From: MSPOR6 sp964652195
GTDB lineage: Bacteria; Poribacteria; WGA-4E; WGA-3G
NCBI GenBank assembly: GCA_964652195.1
Contig: CAZZBB010000002.1
Location: 1 to 64,000 of the forward strand
Reading direction: 5' to 3'
Length of the DNA: 64,000 nucleotides
The notes beneath the pieces are model-generated. The model did no database searches and was not told the origin of the DNA. It saw nothing but the letters and a program-made list of their open reading frames with translations. How positions within the stretch are numbered: position 1 is the stretch's first letter; the number at the start of each line of letters is the position of its first letter. Below, piece after piece: positions 1 to 8,861 of the stretch. The translations under genes were made by a program, and so were the position numbers.

Positions 1-998
1 CCCGCTTATGACGATAAACAGATAAAAGAAGCTGTTGAAGTTTCCATACCTACCATTGAGAGAACACGTAAAACCTTTAGGCTTGATGGACTTACAGCAG
101 CACTGAATGCAAAAAAGCGTACTGACACACCCAGTCTAAAGGTTGATGGAGAAAAAGAAGCACATCTCATTGCTTTAGTTTGCTCAGAACCCCCACAAGG
201 GTGTTCAAGATGGACGCTTCGGTTATTAGCTGAGAAAATGGTTGAGTTGGAACATTTCTCCAGCATATCTCATGAAACCATACGACAGGTACTAAAAAAA
301 ACGAACTTAGACCTTGGCTAAAAAAGCAATGGTGTATTCCACCAGAACAATCTGCGGAGTTTGTCGCTGCGATGGAAGATGTCTTAGAAGTTTATCAGCG
401 TCCACAAGATACGACAAATCCTGTGGTTTGTGTTGATGAAACAAGTAAACAACATATCAAAGAAACTCGAAAGCCTTTACCATTGGTTGAAGGTTCACCG
501 TTGCGATATGATTGTGAATATCAGCGTAATGGCGTTAGTAATCTTTTCTTGATTTTCGCACCACTTGAGGGATTTCGGCAGGTTGAAGTAACCGACACCC
601 GCACAAGTATTGATTTTGCTCATATCTGCCGAGACTTGGTTGATATTCATTTCCCTGATGCTGATAAGATTACTCTCGTATGCGACAATCTGAATACCCA
701 CAAATCAGCTTCGTTGTATAAAGCTTTTCAACCAGATCAAGCCAGACGTATTGCCCAAAAGCTTCAGTTCCACTACACACCCAAACATGGGAGTTGGTTG
801 AATATGGCAGAGATTGAACTATCTGTGCTATCCCGTGGATGTCTTTCAAGGCGTATCGCTGACCAAGAGACACTAAAACAGGAGATCCACGCTTGGCAAA
901 CCCGAAGAAATGAACACCGAGCAAGTATGAGTTGGAGATTTACAACAGACAATGCGCGTATAAAACTCAAACGACTATATCCATCTATTAGCACATGA
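1..998 (+). mobile_element. IS630-family transposase, two frames joined by a -1 slip (5' end outside window)
   Basis: Transposase of the IS630/Tc1 DDE type, which cuts and pastes its own element at TA targets. The first frame is open from the window edge to a stop at 319-321 and carries the N-terminal helix-turn-helix part (VSIPTIERTRKTFRLDGL). The second frame (ATG at 372, 208 residues, stop 996-998) carries the catalytic core: first Asp in VVCVDETSKQ (D22 of that frame), second Asp in LVCDNLNTHK, and the Glu region HYTPKHGSWLNMAEIE. The frames differ by -1 and meet at an eight-A run (294-301); slipping back one base gives a continuous protein reading KKNELRPWLKKQWCIPP across the junction. 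Programmed frameshifting is known in some IS630 members, so this may be functional rather than broken. Inverted repeats were not identified. Confidence 0.85.
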
Positions 999-1273
999 CT
1001 TAGCAGTAGATTATTTATTGAAATATCTACAAGGTGATGAGTTTAAACAATACTTTAATTTGATATTACAAGATAGCTCATAAATATATAGTGACGTTTT
1101 AAATACATACTTTATCTATAAATCGGATTGAGGTCCATTAATTAGGTTTTATATTTTTATATGAATTATGTATGTCAAATTAAATTTCAACTATTCAATT
1201 CAATAATCTAAAGAAAAATGAATTAATTAAGTAATCATTTTAAATATTCATTTACTTTAATTAGGGGAAAGTA

Positions 1274-3301
1274 ATGAAACGATATTTTGTTATTGCCTTT
1301 ATAACATTAACAATTATAATGCAATTCGGTTGTTCTCAAGATGTAGAGCAATCTGAAATTGAAAATCCAACTATTTCTGATGTATCAAATGTCTATAACC
1401 GAGCACCTTTGGTTGGAGAAGTAGTGCTTGAACCAATGTATGAAGATGAAGTCAGTAAACTTGCGACCAAGACCCGTGTAGAAGTAATTACTGCCATTGA
1501 AGGGACGAGTAAAGTAGCTTTTGAAGCTGAATTTCGTAGAATTCAACCTACTGGCTTCGGATTCCCACTTTATGAATGTGTTCTTACCGACGAAGCAGTG
1601 ACAGCAATGGGAGGTGTTGCCCAAGGTATGTCGGGTAGTCCAGTTGGTCCTCCAGGAAGAGTATTCGGTGCTCTTGGTTATGGGGATGCATGGGCAAAAG
1701 CTCCATATAGATTTTGGGTTACACCAATTGAAGCTATGGAAGCAACCATTAACCATACACCCTTTGGCGAATTTTTGAATCCGCCTGCAGCCCCTGGCGC
1801 GGGAGTAAACGCAACCTTTACCAAAGTGAAGACTCCTATTACAATCTCTGGTGTTGACAATAACAGATTACAACAACTTTCGTCGTACCTTAGCGGGACA
1901 CAATTTGATTCTGTGCAATTCTTTTCAAGAATAGGTGGTGCTCCTGTTGCCCCACCAGCAAATGCAACATTACAACTTTCTGCAGGGGATATGATTGGTG
2001 TTGCGATCGTAACCGGAGATGTTGTAAACAATATAGGTTTTGGAACTGTCACACAAGTTTATGATGGGAACTTTGTTGCCTTTGGTCATGATATGTTTCT
2101 TGCTGGAAAGACGTCATTACCTGTATATAGAGCTGTAGTTGATGGAATAGTTCCTAATACTCAAATTGCATATAAATCTGCTTCTGCCTATGGGAATCCA
2201 ATTGGTACTGTGACAAAAGATCTTAGACCCGGTATTGTTGGTGAACTTGGTAAATTACCTGATATGATTCCTCTCACTGTGGTTTATCAACCTGTCAACA
2301 GTCCAGCTCCTATTCAGAAAAACCATAAGGTTGCCTATGGACAAGAATGGGCAATTCCAGTTGTAGTGGCTACAACATTAGATTCAATTCGAATGGAAGT
2401 TAGTCCGGGAACAATTGAAGCCAATGTTGCTATTAGTTTCAAAGAAACAGATACTGTTTATACAGAATCATTCAGAACGATTGCACCAGACCCGTTTGAA
2501 GCAGTATTGAAAAATATGGATATCATTATTGAGTCATTTTCCAATATTCTCTATAATGGTGCTGGGAGAGCAACGATTGAGGAAGTCAAGGTATCTCTCA
2601 TAGATATACCTAATATTCTACACACAGAGATTACTGATATTCACGTTGTTGGTGACATTAAACAGGGTGAAGAAGCAACTTTTGTAGTTGAGATGTTACC
2701 ACATTGGAGTGCTACTGGTAGAAATCGGAAGATGTATAGAGAAGTTAAACTCCAAATACCTGAAAACTTCATACCTGGTCCTGCTCGTTTAGCCGTTACC
2801 TCTGCCACAACTTTCGGTTTCAATCCTTTTGGTATACCGAATGCTCCATCTCCAGAGAGTTTAGATCAACTGATATATCAACTCAAAGATGGTCAGTATG
2901 ATAAAGGGTTAGTCCTTGTAACGCTTGCTGCATTAGAGGAAGAACCGGAAATACTTGATCCAGAAATCGAAGGATTTTTTGAAATTTTCTTTGAACAATT
3001 CTTTACCACATTGTTCGAGAACCTACCAGTTCCTGAAATAGGTGAAGAAGGTGAATTACCTGAAAATGGTGAACTGCCAGATGACAGTGAATTACCAGAT
3101 GATGGTGAACTGCCAGATGATGGTGAACCACAGGTAGAAATTGAGGAACCATTACCAGTACCAATTACTGGCCTGCCATTCATCGTAAATAGGTTTATTG
3201 TGACTGGAGACACGGAAATTGAAGTCGAAGTTCAACCCATTAAACCAATAATAGATGAAGAAGGTGGACCGATAATGGAAGATGAAATAATTGAAGAATA
3301 A
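1274..3301 (+). CDS. Lipoprotein with SpoIVB-like peptidase S55 domain
   Basis: Predicted exported lipoprotein, 675 residues: hydrophobic leader followed by a lipobox ending at C20. Two motifs match the S55 (SpoIVB-type) serine peptidase family: GMSGSP at residues 118-123, followed by a GALGYG-like strand, and AFGHDMF with H272, followed by the LGK-LP-MIPL region. The Ser motif precedes the His motif, opposite to the order in Bacillus SpoIVB, but this order occurs in non-spore-forming relatives as far as I recall. The C-terminus (about residues 580-625) is an acidic low-complexity run of ELPDDGELPDD repeats and then a short terminal domain. A GGGGAAAG ribosome site lies six bases before the ATG. 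No operon partner; a hairpin terminator follows directly. The substrate is unknown; a regulatory or processing protease at the envelope is plausible. Confidence 0.75.
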   Translation: MKRYFVIAFITLTIIMQFGCSQDVEQSEIENPTISDVSNVYNRAPLVGEVVLEPMYEDEVSKLATKTRVEVITAIEGTSKVAFEAEFRRIQPTGFGFPLYECVLTDEAVTAMGGVAQGMSGSPVGPPGRVFGALGYGDAWAKAPYRFWVTPIEAMEATINHTPFGEFLNPPAAPGAGVNATFTKVKTPITISGVDNNRLQQLSSYLSGTQFDSVQFFSRIGGAPVAPPANATLQLSAGDMIGVAIVTGDVVNNIGFGTVTQVYDGNFVAFGHDMFLAGKTSLPVYRAVVDGIVPNTQIAYKSASAYGNPIGTVTKDLRPGIVGELGKLPDMIPLTVVYQPVNSPAPIQKNHKVAYGQEWAIPVVVATTLDSIRMEVSPGTIEANVAISFKETDTVYTESFRTIAPDPFEAVLKNMDIIIESFSNILYNGAGRATIEEVKVSLIDIPNILHTEITDIHVVGDIKQGEEATFVVEMLPHWSATGRNRKMYREVKLQIPENFIPGPARLAVTSATTFGFNPFGIPNAPSPESLDQLIYQLKDGQYDKGLVLVTLAALEEEPEILDPEIEGFFEIFFEQFFTTLFENLPVPEIGEEGELPENGELPDDSELPDDGELPDDGEPQVEIEEPLPVPITGLPFIVNRFIVTGDTEIEVEVQPIKPIIDEEGGPIMEDEIIEE

Positions 3302-3326
3302 TACGCCATCTTCAACCCCCATCTTC

Positions 3327-3372
3327 AATGAAAGTGTGGACAATTTCACAGAATTGTCCACACTTTCATTTT
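3327..3372. terminator. Bidirectional rho-independent terminator
   Basis: Perfect 19-bp inverted repeat (3327-3345 with 3352-3370) around a six-base loop, preceded by A-containing and followed by T-containing sequence. It sits exactly between the convergent S55 lipoprotein gene and the minus-strand oxidoreductase gene, abutting the stop codon of the latter, so it can serve both. Confidence 0.85.
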
Positions 3373-4462
3373 AATTGCATGTTACAGGAGATCTATCAAC
3401 AAAACACTTAACTATACTAATAATTAATTCAATATCCTTCCGTGCAGATTCAATCGAGGTATAGCAATCTACATCCTCGGTAATACAAGCATGAAAATGA
3501 CGTAATTCGCCTACAAACGCACTTTCCCATTCTATTGCTGGAGTTTTACTATATGTTGTGCCTGCCGCATCAATTCCGTGTATAGTCACTTCAGAAAGTA
3601 TACCTCGTGAGAATCCTGTCGGGTAGGAGACAACAACCCTTTTATTATCCCCATAGATCTCCAAGGTTTCTTTGAAATCCCAAAGATCGGGTAAATCAAC
3701 CCAAGTAGCAATACAACGCGCACCGTTTGGAAATCCAAACACTATACTCACACCTTGTCCATTCGACCATACTTCTGCACTCACTACCTCAGATGGAGAT
3801 CCCAACATAACACGCATACTGTATAGGTCGTGGATCATACTTCCTGATAGTAAGAAGAAAGCCCGTTCTGCTTCTGGTGATACATCACCAATTGCGTCTG
3901 CTACAGCCTGTCTTCGAGCAGAAATAGCAGGTTCAAATGCATTTTCAGGAATGTCATCATGTCGTTCAACGTCAAATTGACTTAAATGTAATCGGTTATT
4001 TGGATGTAGATGGTTAATCTGAACAAACCGATAACTATCCATTGATTCAACTTCAGCTTTTGCATATTTAAAAGCAGGATCGTGTACCTTCATATAACCT
4101 GCCTGTCCTACTTTGTTAGCCTTTTTTTGTGCAGCTATCATGGCATCAATTTCTTGTAATGAAAAACAGACAGGTTTCTCAATGAAGACATGCTTACCCG
4201 CTTCAAATGATGCAAGAGCCACCTCAGTCTTTGGATCACCATGACATAGCAAGACAGCATCAACATTGGAATCTAAAAGTTCACGATATTCTGTAACATA
4301 TTCAGGAATCTTAAATCTCTTCGCAGCTGCTTCTACAGTCTTATAAGATAAGTCACAAATTATAGGTACTACAAATTCTCTATGTAGCTGTGCAAGATTC
4401 GGCAAATGGTGTACCTGTGCAATTGCGCCACTACCGATGACACCTATTCGTACACGGGTCAT
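3371..4462 (-). CDS. Gfo/Idh/MocA family NAD(P)-dependent oxidoreductase
   Basis: About 363 residues. The N-terminus MTRVRIGVIGSGAIAQVHH is a Rossmann dinucleotide-binding turn (GxGxxA) and the FIEKPVCFS segment holds the family EKP motif that places the catalytic Lys. The remainder fits the GFO_IDH_MocA C-terminal alpha/beta fold. Such enzymes oxidise or reduce sugars, inositols or amino sugars; the substrate here cannot be read from sequence. I chose the ATG at 4462 because AGAGGT lies ten bases upstream; a longer frame starting at 4480 begins MRGNLIM and overlaps that ribosome site. Divergently oriented to truA and isolated on its strand, ending at a strong bidirectional terminator. Confidence 0.85.
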   Translation of the reverse strand: MTRVRIGVIGSGAIAQVHHLPNLAQLHREFVVPIICDLSYKTVEAAAKRFKIPEYVTEYRELLDSNVDAVLLCHGDPKTEVALASFEAGKHVFIEKPVCFSLQEIDAMIAAQKKANKVGQAGYMKVHDPAFKYAKAEVESMDSYRFVQINHLHPNNRLHLSQFDVERHDDIPENAFEPAISARRQAVADAIGDVSPEAERAFFLLSGSMIHDLYSMRVMLGSPSEVVSAEVWSNGQGVSIVFGFPNGARCIATWVDLPDLWDFKETLEIYGDNKRVVVSYPTGFSRGILSEVTIHGIDAAGTTYSKTPAIEWESAFVGELRHFHACITEDVDCYTSIESARKDIELIISIVKCFVDRSPVTCN

Positions 4463-4612
4463 TATTAAATTACCTCTCATTTGAATTCTATTAGTATCGT
4501 ATCATATACAATGAATACATGCACCATATTTCAAGACTATAATTCAATTGACACCTATAAAACAGTATGGTATTTTGTATATATTGTATGCTTCAATCGT
4601 TTATACATGATA

Positions 4613-5368
4613 ATGCGAAATATTAAACTTGTTCTTGAATATGATGGAACTAATTACCACGGATGGCAGATCCAAACCAATCTACCAACTATTCAAGGTG
4701 TACTTGAAGATGCAGTCAAACAATTAACAAATTCGTCAATACAGATTATTGGAGCTGGAAGAACTGATACGGGTGTACATGCAGAGGGACAGGTTGCTAA
4801 CTTTCATACGAATTCGTCAATTCCAATCGCAGCCTTTCAATCAGGCACAAACTCCTTTCTTCCTTCTGACATCGTTGTGATTGAAGCAACTGAAGTGGAT
4901 ACTAATTTTCATGCAAGGTTCAGTGCAATAAGTAGATATTATAGGTATACAATATTAAATAGATCATATCCTTCTGCACTCTTACACAGAACGTGTCATC
5001 ATCTTTCTACGAAAATAAACATTGAAATCGCTAATGAAATTTGTAAGTGCTTAATAGGTAAACACGATTTCTCTTCCTTTCAAAAAACAGGGAGTGATAG
5101 AAACAATCCTGTATGCGATATTTTCAGAGCATATTGTCATACAAGAAAGGATTTAATCTTTTTTGAATTTGAAGCGGATTCGTTCTTAAGAGGTATGGTA
5201 CGAGCTATAGTTGGAACAATCTTAAAGTGTATAAAAGATCCAAAATGTAATATCACAGATGCAACCACACAATTCCAAAGTATTGTAGATGCCAGAGATA
5301 GATCTATAGCAGGACCATCAGTTCCAGCAAACGGTTTATCACTTGTGAAAGTTAAGTATAGGGAATAA
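4613..5368 (+). CDS. truA: tRNA pseudouridine(38-40) synthase
   Basis: Converts uridines 38-40 of the tRNA anticodon arm to pseudouridine. The 251-residue product starts MRNIKLVLEYDGTNYHGWQ, typical of TruA, and has the catalytic motif GAGRTDTGVHAEGQV with D52 as the nucleophile. The later FLRGMVRAIVGTI segment also matches the family. Length is normal (about 245-270). No clear ribosome site is visible; ATG 4607 six bases earlier is an equal alternative, and the open frame reaches back to 4481 with a poor, non-homologous N-terminus that I reject. First gene of a tight run with the HD protein (16 bases downstream) and a PhyH dioxygenase. Confidence 0.93.
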   Translation: MRNIKLVLEYDGTNYHGWQIQTNLPTIQGVLEDAVKQLTNSSIQIIGAGRTDTGVHAEGQVANFHTNSSIPIAAFQSGTNSFLPSDIVVIEATEVDTNFHARFSAISRYYRYTILNRSYPSALLHRTCHHLSTKINIEIANEICKCLIGKHDFSSFQKTGSDRNNPVCDIFRAYCHTRKDLIFFEFEADSFLRGMVRAIVGTILKCIKDPKCNITDATTQFQSIVDARDRSIAGPSVPANGLSLVKVKYRE

Positions 5369-5384
5369 ATAAAACGAGGTTTTT

Positions 5385-6398
5385 ATGAATTACGACCAAG
5401 TCTTGAGTGAATTGGAAACACTGGTCAATGACACATTTAAGCTTTGGGAACACAACCGAGTAGGGTTTCAATGGCGACATTATACATGGAACCACACTAT
5501 GCGTGTCCGAGCAATGAGTATGGAACTTGGAAGACGAGAAAATGGAAATGTAAAACTGTTGGAAATCGCAGGAACTTTACACGACATTACAAAACGGTAT
5601 GACGGGGTCATACTTACAGATGACAACGGCAAACGGATTCTCGACCACAACGGTTTCTGGCTTAATGAAATGCTTACACCCGCAGGAGAAAATGTAGTTA
5701 CGGATCTATACAAGAAGCACAATCTTCAGGGGAAAGTTCATCACGAATCTGGGGCTGTTATCACTGAAAATATTCTACAAATGTACGACTTTGAACAGGA
5801 ATTTGTTGAAGCCGCGACGGCTGTAGTGTTAGCACATCTGAAACCGATGAACCTTACAGCAGAAAATTTTAAACTCCTCTATGGAAACATTGAAAACCAA
5901 ATTCTTTATGATGCAGATACTATGGATCCGAATATCGGTTATACTGGTTTCTTCCGAAACATACATATTCATGCATACTTCGCACTTCAACGTGGAAGTT
6001 GGGATTTAGAAGAGTATGTCAGAAATTTACCACGATGGATTAATTCCAAACAGGAATTTGTTGACAATCTATTGACCGAATCTGCACGCGAAGTTGCTCA
6101 AGCAAGACAAGATCGTAATCAACATTTATTTACTCAGATGGTCGATGAATTAGATGATATGGAGATCAATCGAAAATACGGTTTACTTGGTATAATTGAA
6201 TATTTTGTTAGTGTAACAGAAGACCCACATTTTCAAAATCAACTACAATATCTACAAGATGAGTGGTTACCACAACGTCAACAATGGGTAGAAGACGAGG
6301 AAAGAGATTCTTCATCCCGTGAACGCGCACAAGATTCTGTTAATCGCGTTAAACATTTCTTGACTTTACTTGCACAAGAAAGTCGTGGTGAAATCTAA
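5385..6398 (+). CDS. HD-domain metal-dependent phosphohydrolase
   Basis: 337 residues. HD-superfamily metal ligands are in order: H37 in NHTMRV, H66-D67 in GTLHD, H119/H120 in HHESG, H141 in LAHLKP and D176/D178 in LYDADTMD. The N-terminal 200 residues therefore look like an active HD phosphohydrolase; the C-terminal 130 residues are charged and helical with no family I recognise. The substrate is unknown (nucleotide or phosphoester). GAGGT lies before the ATG. It is 16 bases after truA and 11 bases before a PhyH gene, so the three are probably cotranscribed, although no pathway link between them is obvious. Confidence 0.75.
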   Translation: MNYDQVLSELETLVNDTFKLWEHNRVGFQWRHYTWNHTMRVRAMSMELGRRENGNVKLLEIAGTLHDITKRYDGVILTDDNGKRILDHNGFWLNEMLTPAGENVVTDLYKKHNLQGKVHHESGAVITENILQMYDFEQEFVEAATAVVLAHLKPMNLTAENFKLLYGNIENQILYDADTMDPNIGYTGFFRNIHIHAYFALQRGSWDLEEYVRNLPRWINSKQEFVDNLLTESAREVAQARQDRNQHLFTQMVDELDDMEINRKYGLLGIIEYFVSVTEDPHFQNQLQYLQDEWLPQRQQWVEDEERDSSSRERAQDSVNRVKHFLTLLAQESRGEI

Positions 6399-6409
6399 GG
6401 AGTATTCCA

Positions 6410-7285
6410 ATGAATCAACCTTCATCAGCAAATCAACAAAACCCCGTCCCTACTATCTCACCGATTCCGTATCCTGAGGACTTATACCAATTTGATACTG
6501 TTGCTAATAGTATTACAGGTGGATTTTCTTCTGTAACAGATGATGATATAAACTATTTTCATCAACACGGATATCTTGTAATTGAAGATGGCTTTTCACA
6601 GGAAGAAATTAAATCCGCTTTAGAAGGTATGGTGTACCTGATGGATGGAAATAATCCTGACTTTAAGGCTATCCAATTTGAACCTAAGCTTGTAAAGGCA
6701 AAGGATGAAATGAATCCTAATGAACGACGTGATGCTATTCGGAAAATATTCAACTATGTCAGTCACGAACCACGGTTGAATGCCATTGCTGAACATCCAG
6801 GATTACTCGGTGTTTTACAACGAATCATGGATGATTCACCATCACTCTTCCAAGATATGGCATTAGTTAAACCACCTCGTTTCGGATCAGAAAAACCGTG
6901 GCATCAAGATTTGGCATACTTCAATCTTCAGAAAAGTACAACGGTTGTTGGGGTTTGGATTGCATTGGACGAAGCCACAGCAGAAAACGGGTGTATGCAC
7001 ATCATACCCGGTTCACATATTGAAGGTCCCATGATACATTTCAAGCGAAGGGATTGGCAAATCTGTGATACTGATGTTCCTATTGCCCGCGATACAGTTG
7101 TCCCACTTCAACCAGGTGGATGTCTCTTCTGGCACGGTTTAACTCATCATGGAAGCCCCGCAAATCAAACAGAAAAACGTCGTAGAGCACTCCAATTACA
7201 CTATAAACCTGCAAGTTCTGAAGAAATATCAACACAGGATAGAATGGATGTCTACGGGAGTGATGGAAAAGATGTAGACTGTTAA
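6410..7285 (+). CDS. Phytanoyl-CoA dioxygenase (PhyH) family protein
   Basis: Predicted Fe(II)/2-oxoglutarate-dependent oxygenase, 291 residues. The iron-binding HxD is in EKPWHQDLAY (H165, D167) and the distal His is in WHGLTHHGSP (about H247), followed by the basic RRRALQLHY segment that would bind 2-oxoglutarate. The central ENGCMHIIPGSH block is the PhyH signature. Ribosome site AAGGAG precedes the ATG; 11 bases separate it from the HD gene. Bacterial relatives hydroxylate diverse small molecules, so phytanoyl-CoA should not be assumed as substrate. A GC-rich terminator follows. Confidence 0.85.
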   Translation: MNQPSSANQQNPVPTISPIPYPEDLYQFDTVANSITGGFSSVTDDDINYFHQHGYLVIEDGFSQEEIKSALEGMVYLMDGNNPDFKAIQFEPKLVKAKDEMNPNERRDAIRKIFNYVSHEPRLNAIAEHPGLLGVLQRIMDDSPSLFQDMALVKPPRFGSEKPWHQDLAYFNLQKSTTVVGVWIALDEATAENGCMHIIPGSHIEGPMIHFKRRDWQICDTDVPIARDTVVPLQPGGCLFWHGLTHHGSPANQTEKRRRALQLHYKPASSEEISTQDRMDVYGSDGKDVDC

Positions 7286-7291
7286 TAGCAG

Positions 7292-7315
7292 AAAGGGCGG
7301 GGATAACCGCCCTTT
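7292..7315. terminator. GC-rich hairpin terminator between convergent genes
   Basis: AAAGGGCGG (7292-7300) pairs with CCGCCCTTT (7307-7315) around a six-base loop. It stands between the stop of the plus-strand PhyH gene and the stop of the minus-strand oxidoreductase. The flanking A/T runs are short, so strength is uncertain. Confidence 0.7.
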
Positions 7316-7354
7316 GCTATATTGTCTGTGTTTGTATATCCTGTACCGAAATGT

Positions 7355-8407
7355 CTACTTGTTCTCTTCAGGAAACGGTGCACGAATATCGTAACGTCCT
7401 TCTACATGGACAGGTAATTTTCCACCTTCAACTAACAAATCAAGAGGGTTTGGACGCGTTTCCATTGGAAATGTAACAACATCCTGGAGTCGTAAAGATT
7501 CGTAAAACGCCATCAGGATTTCGATTGTACAAAACCCATGTCTTCCAGCATTCCTATGTTCATCAACTTCCCCTTCAATCCATGCTAACATCTCGGTAAA
7601 TTGATTCGGTTCACTTTGGCGAGGTTTGATCGTCTGCCAACCTGCAGATTTACTGTTCAGGAGTTCGATCGTGCCATCTGCTCCACGACGGAGCTGTCCA
7701 TCATCCCCATAAACAGCATCACCACGGAGTCCTGGACCGGGTAAATCACTTTCATAAACACCACGTATACCGCCTTCAAAGCAGATTTCTGCCATACAAA
7801 GGTCTTCAGTTCTCACCCGACGTTCCCATCGGTCTGTTTTTCGTGCAACTTGAGCAATAAGCCACTGAGGTTCTGGATCACCAAGAATATAACGCATCTC
7901 GTCAATTTCATGTGTTCCACGATTCAGCAAACCATGACCATCCCGACGTAACATTGCTTGTGGTTGACCAATAGCACCTTCTTGGATGAGTCTCCGTGCT
8001 TCACAATTCTGAGGACTGAAACGACGTTGGTGACCAACCACCAGTTTAGTCCCATTCTTTTCACAAACATCCATCATATCTTGAGCATCACCAACAGAAG
8101 CAGCCATCGGTTTCTCCGTAATAACACCGAGGACACCGCTCTCTGCTGCAGCTATAGTCGGTTCTGCTCGGACACTTTGCCACGTAGTTATACTTACGAT
8201 ATCAAGATCCTCTTTCTCACACATTTCTTCAAAATCTGTGTAGTATGAGGATAGTGATTGGTCTTCAGCGAATTTCTTTGCGGATTCTTCACTTATATCG
8301 GATGCAGTTACAACTTCAGCACGACCAGTTCCTCTCCAATTCCCGGTATGTGATCTACCCATACCACCACAACCGATAATTCCAACACGATATGTTTTTT
8401 CTGCCAT
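7355..8407 (-). CDS. Gfo/Idh/MocA family oxidoreductase
   Basis: 350 residues, starting MAEKTYRVGIIGCGGMGRSH with the Rossmann GxGxxG turn. VITEKPMAAS holds the EKP motif and NRGTHEIDEMRYILGD is the region where the catalytic His of the second domain lies in this family. A clear AAGGGG ribosome site sits upstream of the ATG. It ends in a frame typical for the family (PFPEENK). Substrate unknown; probably a sugar or cyclitol. Convergent with the PhyH gene and monocistronic as far as can be seen. Confidence 0.87.
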   Translation of the reverse strand: MAEKTYRVGIIGCGGMGRSHTGNWRGTGRAEVVTASDISEESAKKFAEDQSLSSYYTDFEEMCEKEDLDIVSITTWQSVRAEPTIAAAESGVLGVITEKPMAASVGDAQDMMDVCEKNGTKLVVGHQRRFSPQNCEARRLIQEGAIGQPQAMLRRDGHGLLNRGTHEIDEMRYILGDPEPQWLIAQVARKTDRWERRVRTEDLCMAEICFEGGIRGVYESDLPGPGLRGDAVYGDDGQLRRGADGTIELLNSKSAGWQTIKPRQSEPNQFTEMLAWIEGEVDEHRNAGRHGFCTIEILMAFYESLRLQDVVTFPMETRPNPLDLLVEGGKLPVHVEGRYDIRAPFPEENK

Positions 8408-8483
8408 TTTATTACCCCTTCTGAGAGAAAGTTTGTCTACTAAATTGGAAGTTTATCAAAAACACCTATACTTTTCAAGATAA

Positions 8484-8768
8484 TTGCTATCTTTAAGAAT
8501 TTCATTCTTGATATTTTACCTAACTTGTTCTGATGTAATTATCAGTAGTATACGTGAAACAGAGCGTTCTAAGTACATTCAAATGACAGCACCTATATCA
8601 CCCGGTAGTAGTGGAGGAGCTGTATTAAACAGTAAAGGTTCTGTCATCGGAATCGCAACTTTAACGTACTATCGTATTGATCCGAAAATCAAAATTAATC
8701 GTGCTCAGAATATAAACTTCGCTGTTCCATCAAATTACCTCAAAGCATTACTAAAAAAGATTAAATAG
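8484..8768 (+). pseudogene. C-terminal remnant of a trypsin-like (HtrA-type) protease
   Basis: From about 8529 the translation reads SDVIISSIRETERSKYIQM and then TAPISPGSSGGAVLNSKG, the last third of a chymotrypsin-fold HtrA/DegP-type peptidase including the nucleophile in GSSGG (S43 of the open frame). The His and Asp of the triad, the N-terminal barrel and any signal peptide are absent, and the preceding sequence gives no matching frame. The frame opens with a TTG and no ribosome site. It is best read as a decayed gene end, followed by an intact terminator. Confidence 0.75.
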
Positions 8769-8782
8769 CATCTATAAACAAA

Positions 8783-8826
8783 TTAGGGTTAACTGAAGAA
8801 CACTTCAACAGTTAACCCTATTTTTG
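8783..8826. terminator. Rho-independent terminator
   Basis: Inverted repeat TAGGGTTAACTG (8784-8795) with CAGTTAACCCTA (8809-8820), the inner part extended by GAAG/CTTC, followed by ATTTTTG. It lies between the protease remnant and the convergent ferredoxin-NADP reductase gene and would work for the remnant's strand. Confidence 0.8.
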
Positions 8827-8861
8827 AATTAGAAACAGTCTATTAGTATTTTTGCTACATT

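Noticed and set aside
2893..3213. Minus-strand Ser/Gly-rich frame within the S55 lipoprotein gene
   Set aside because: It mirrors the acidic low-complexity repeat of the real gene and has no ribosome site.
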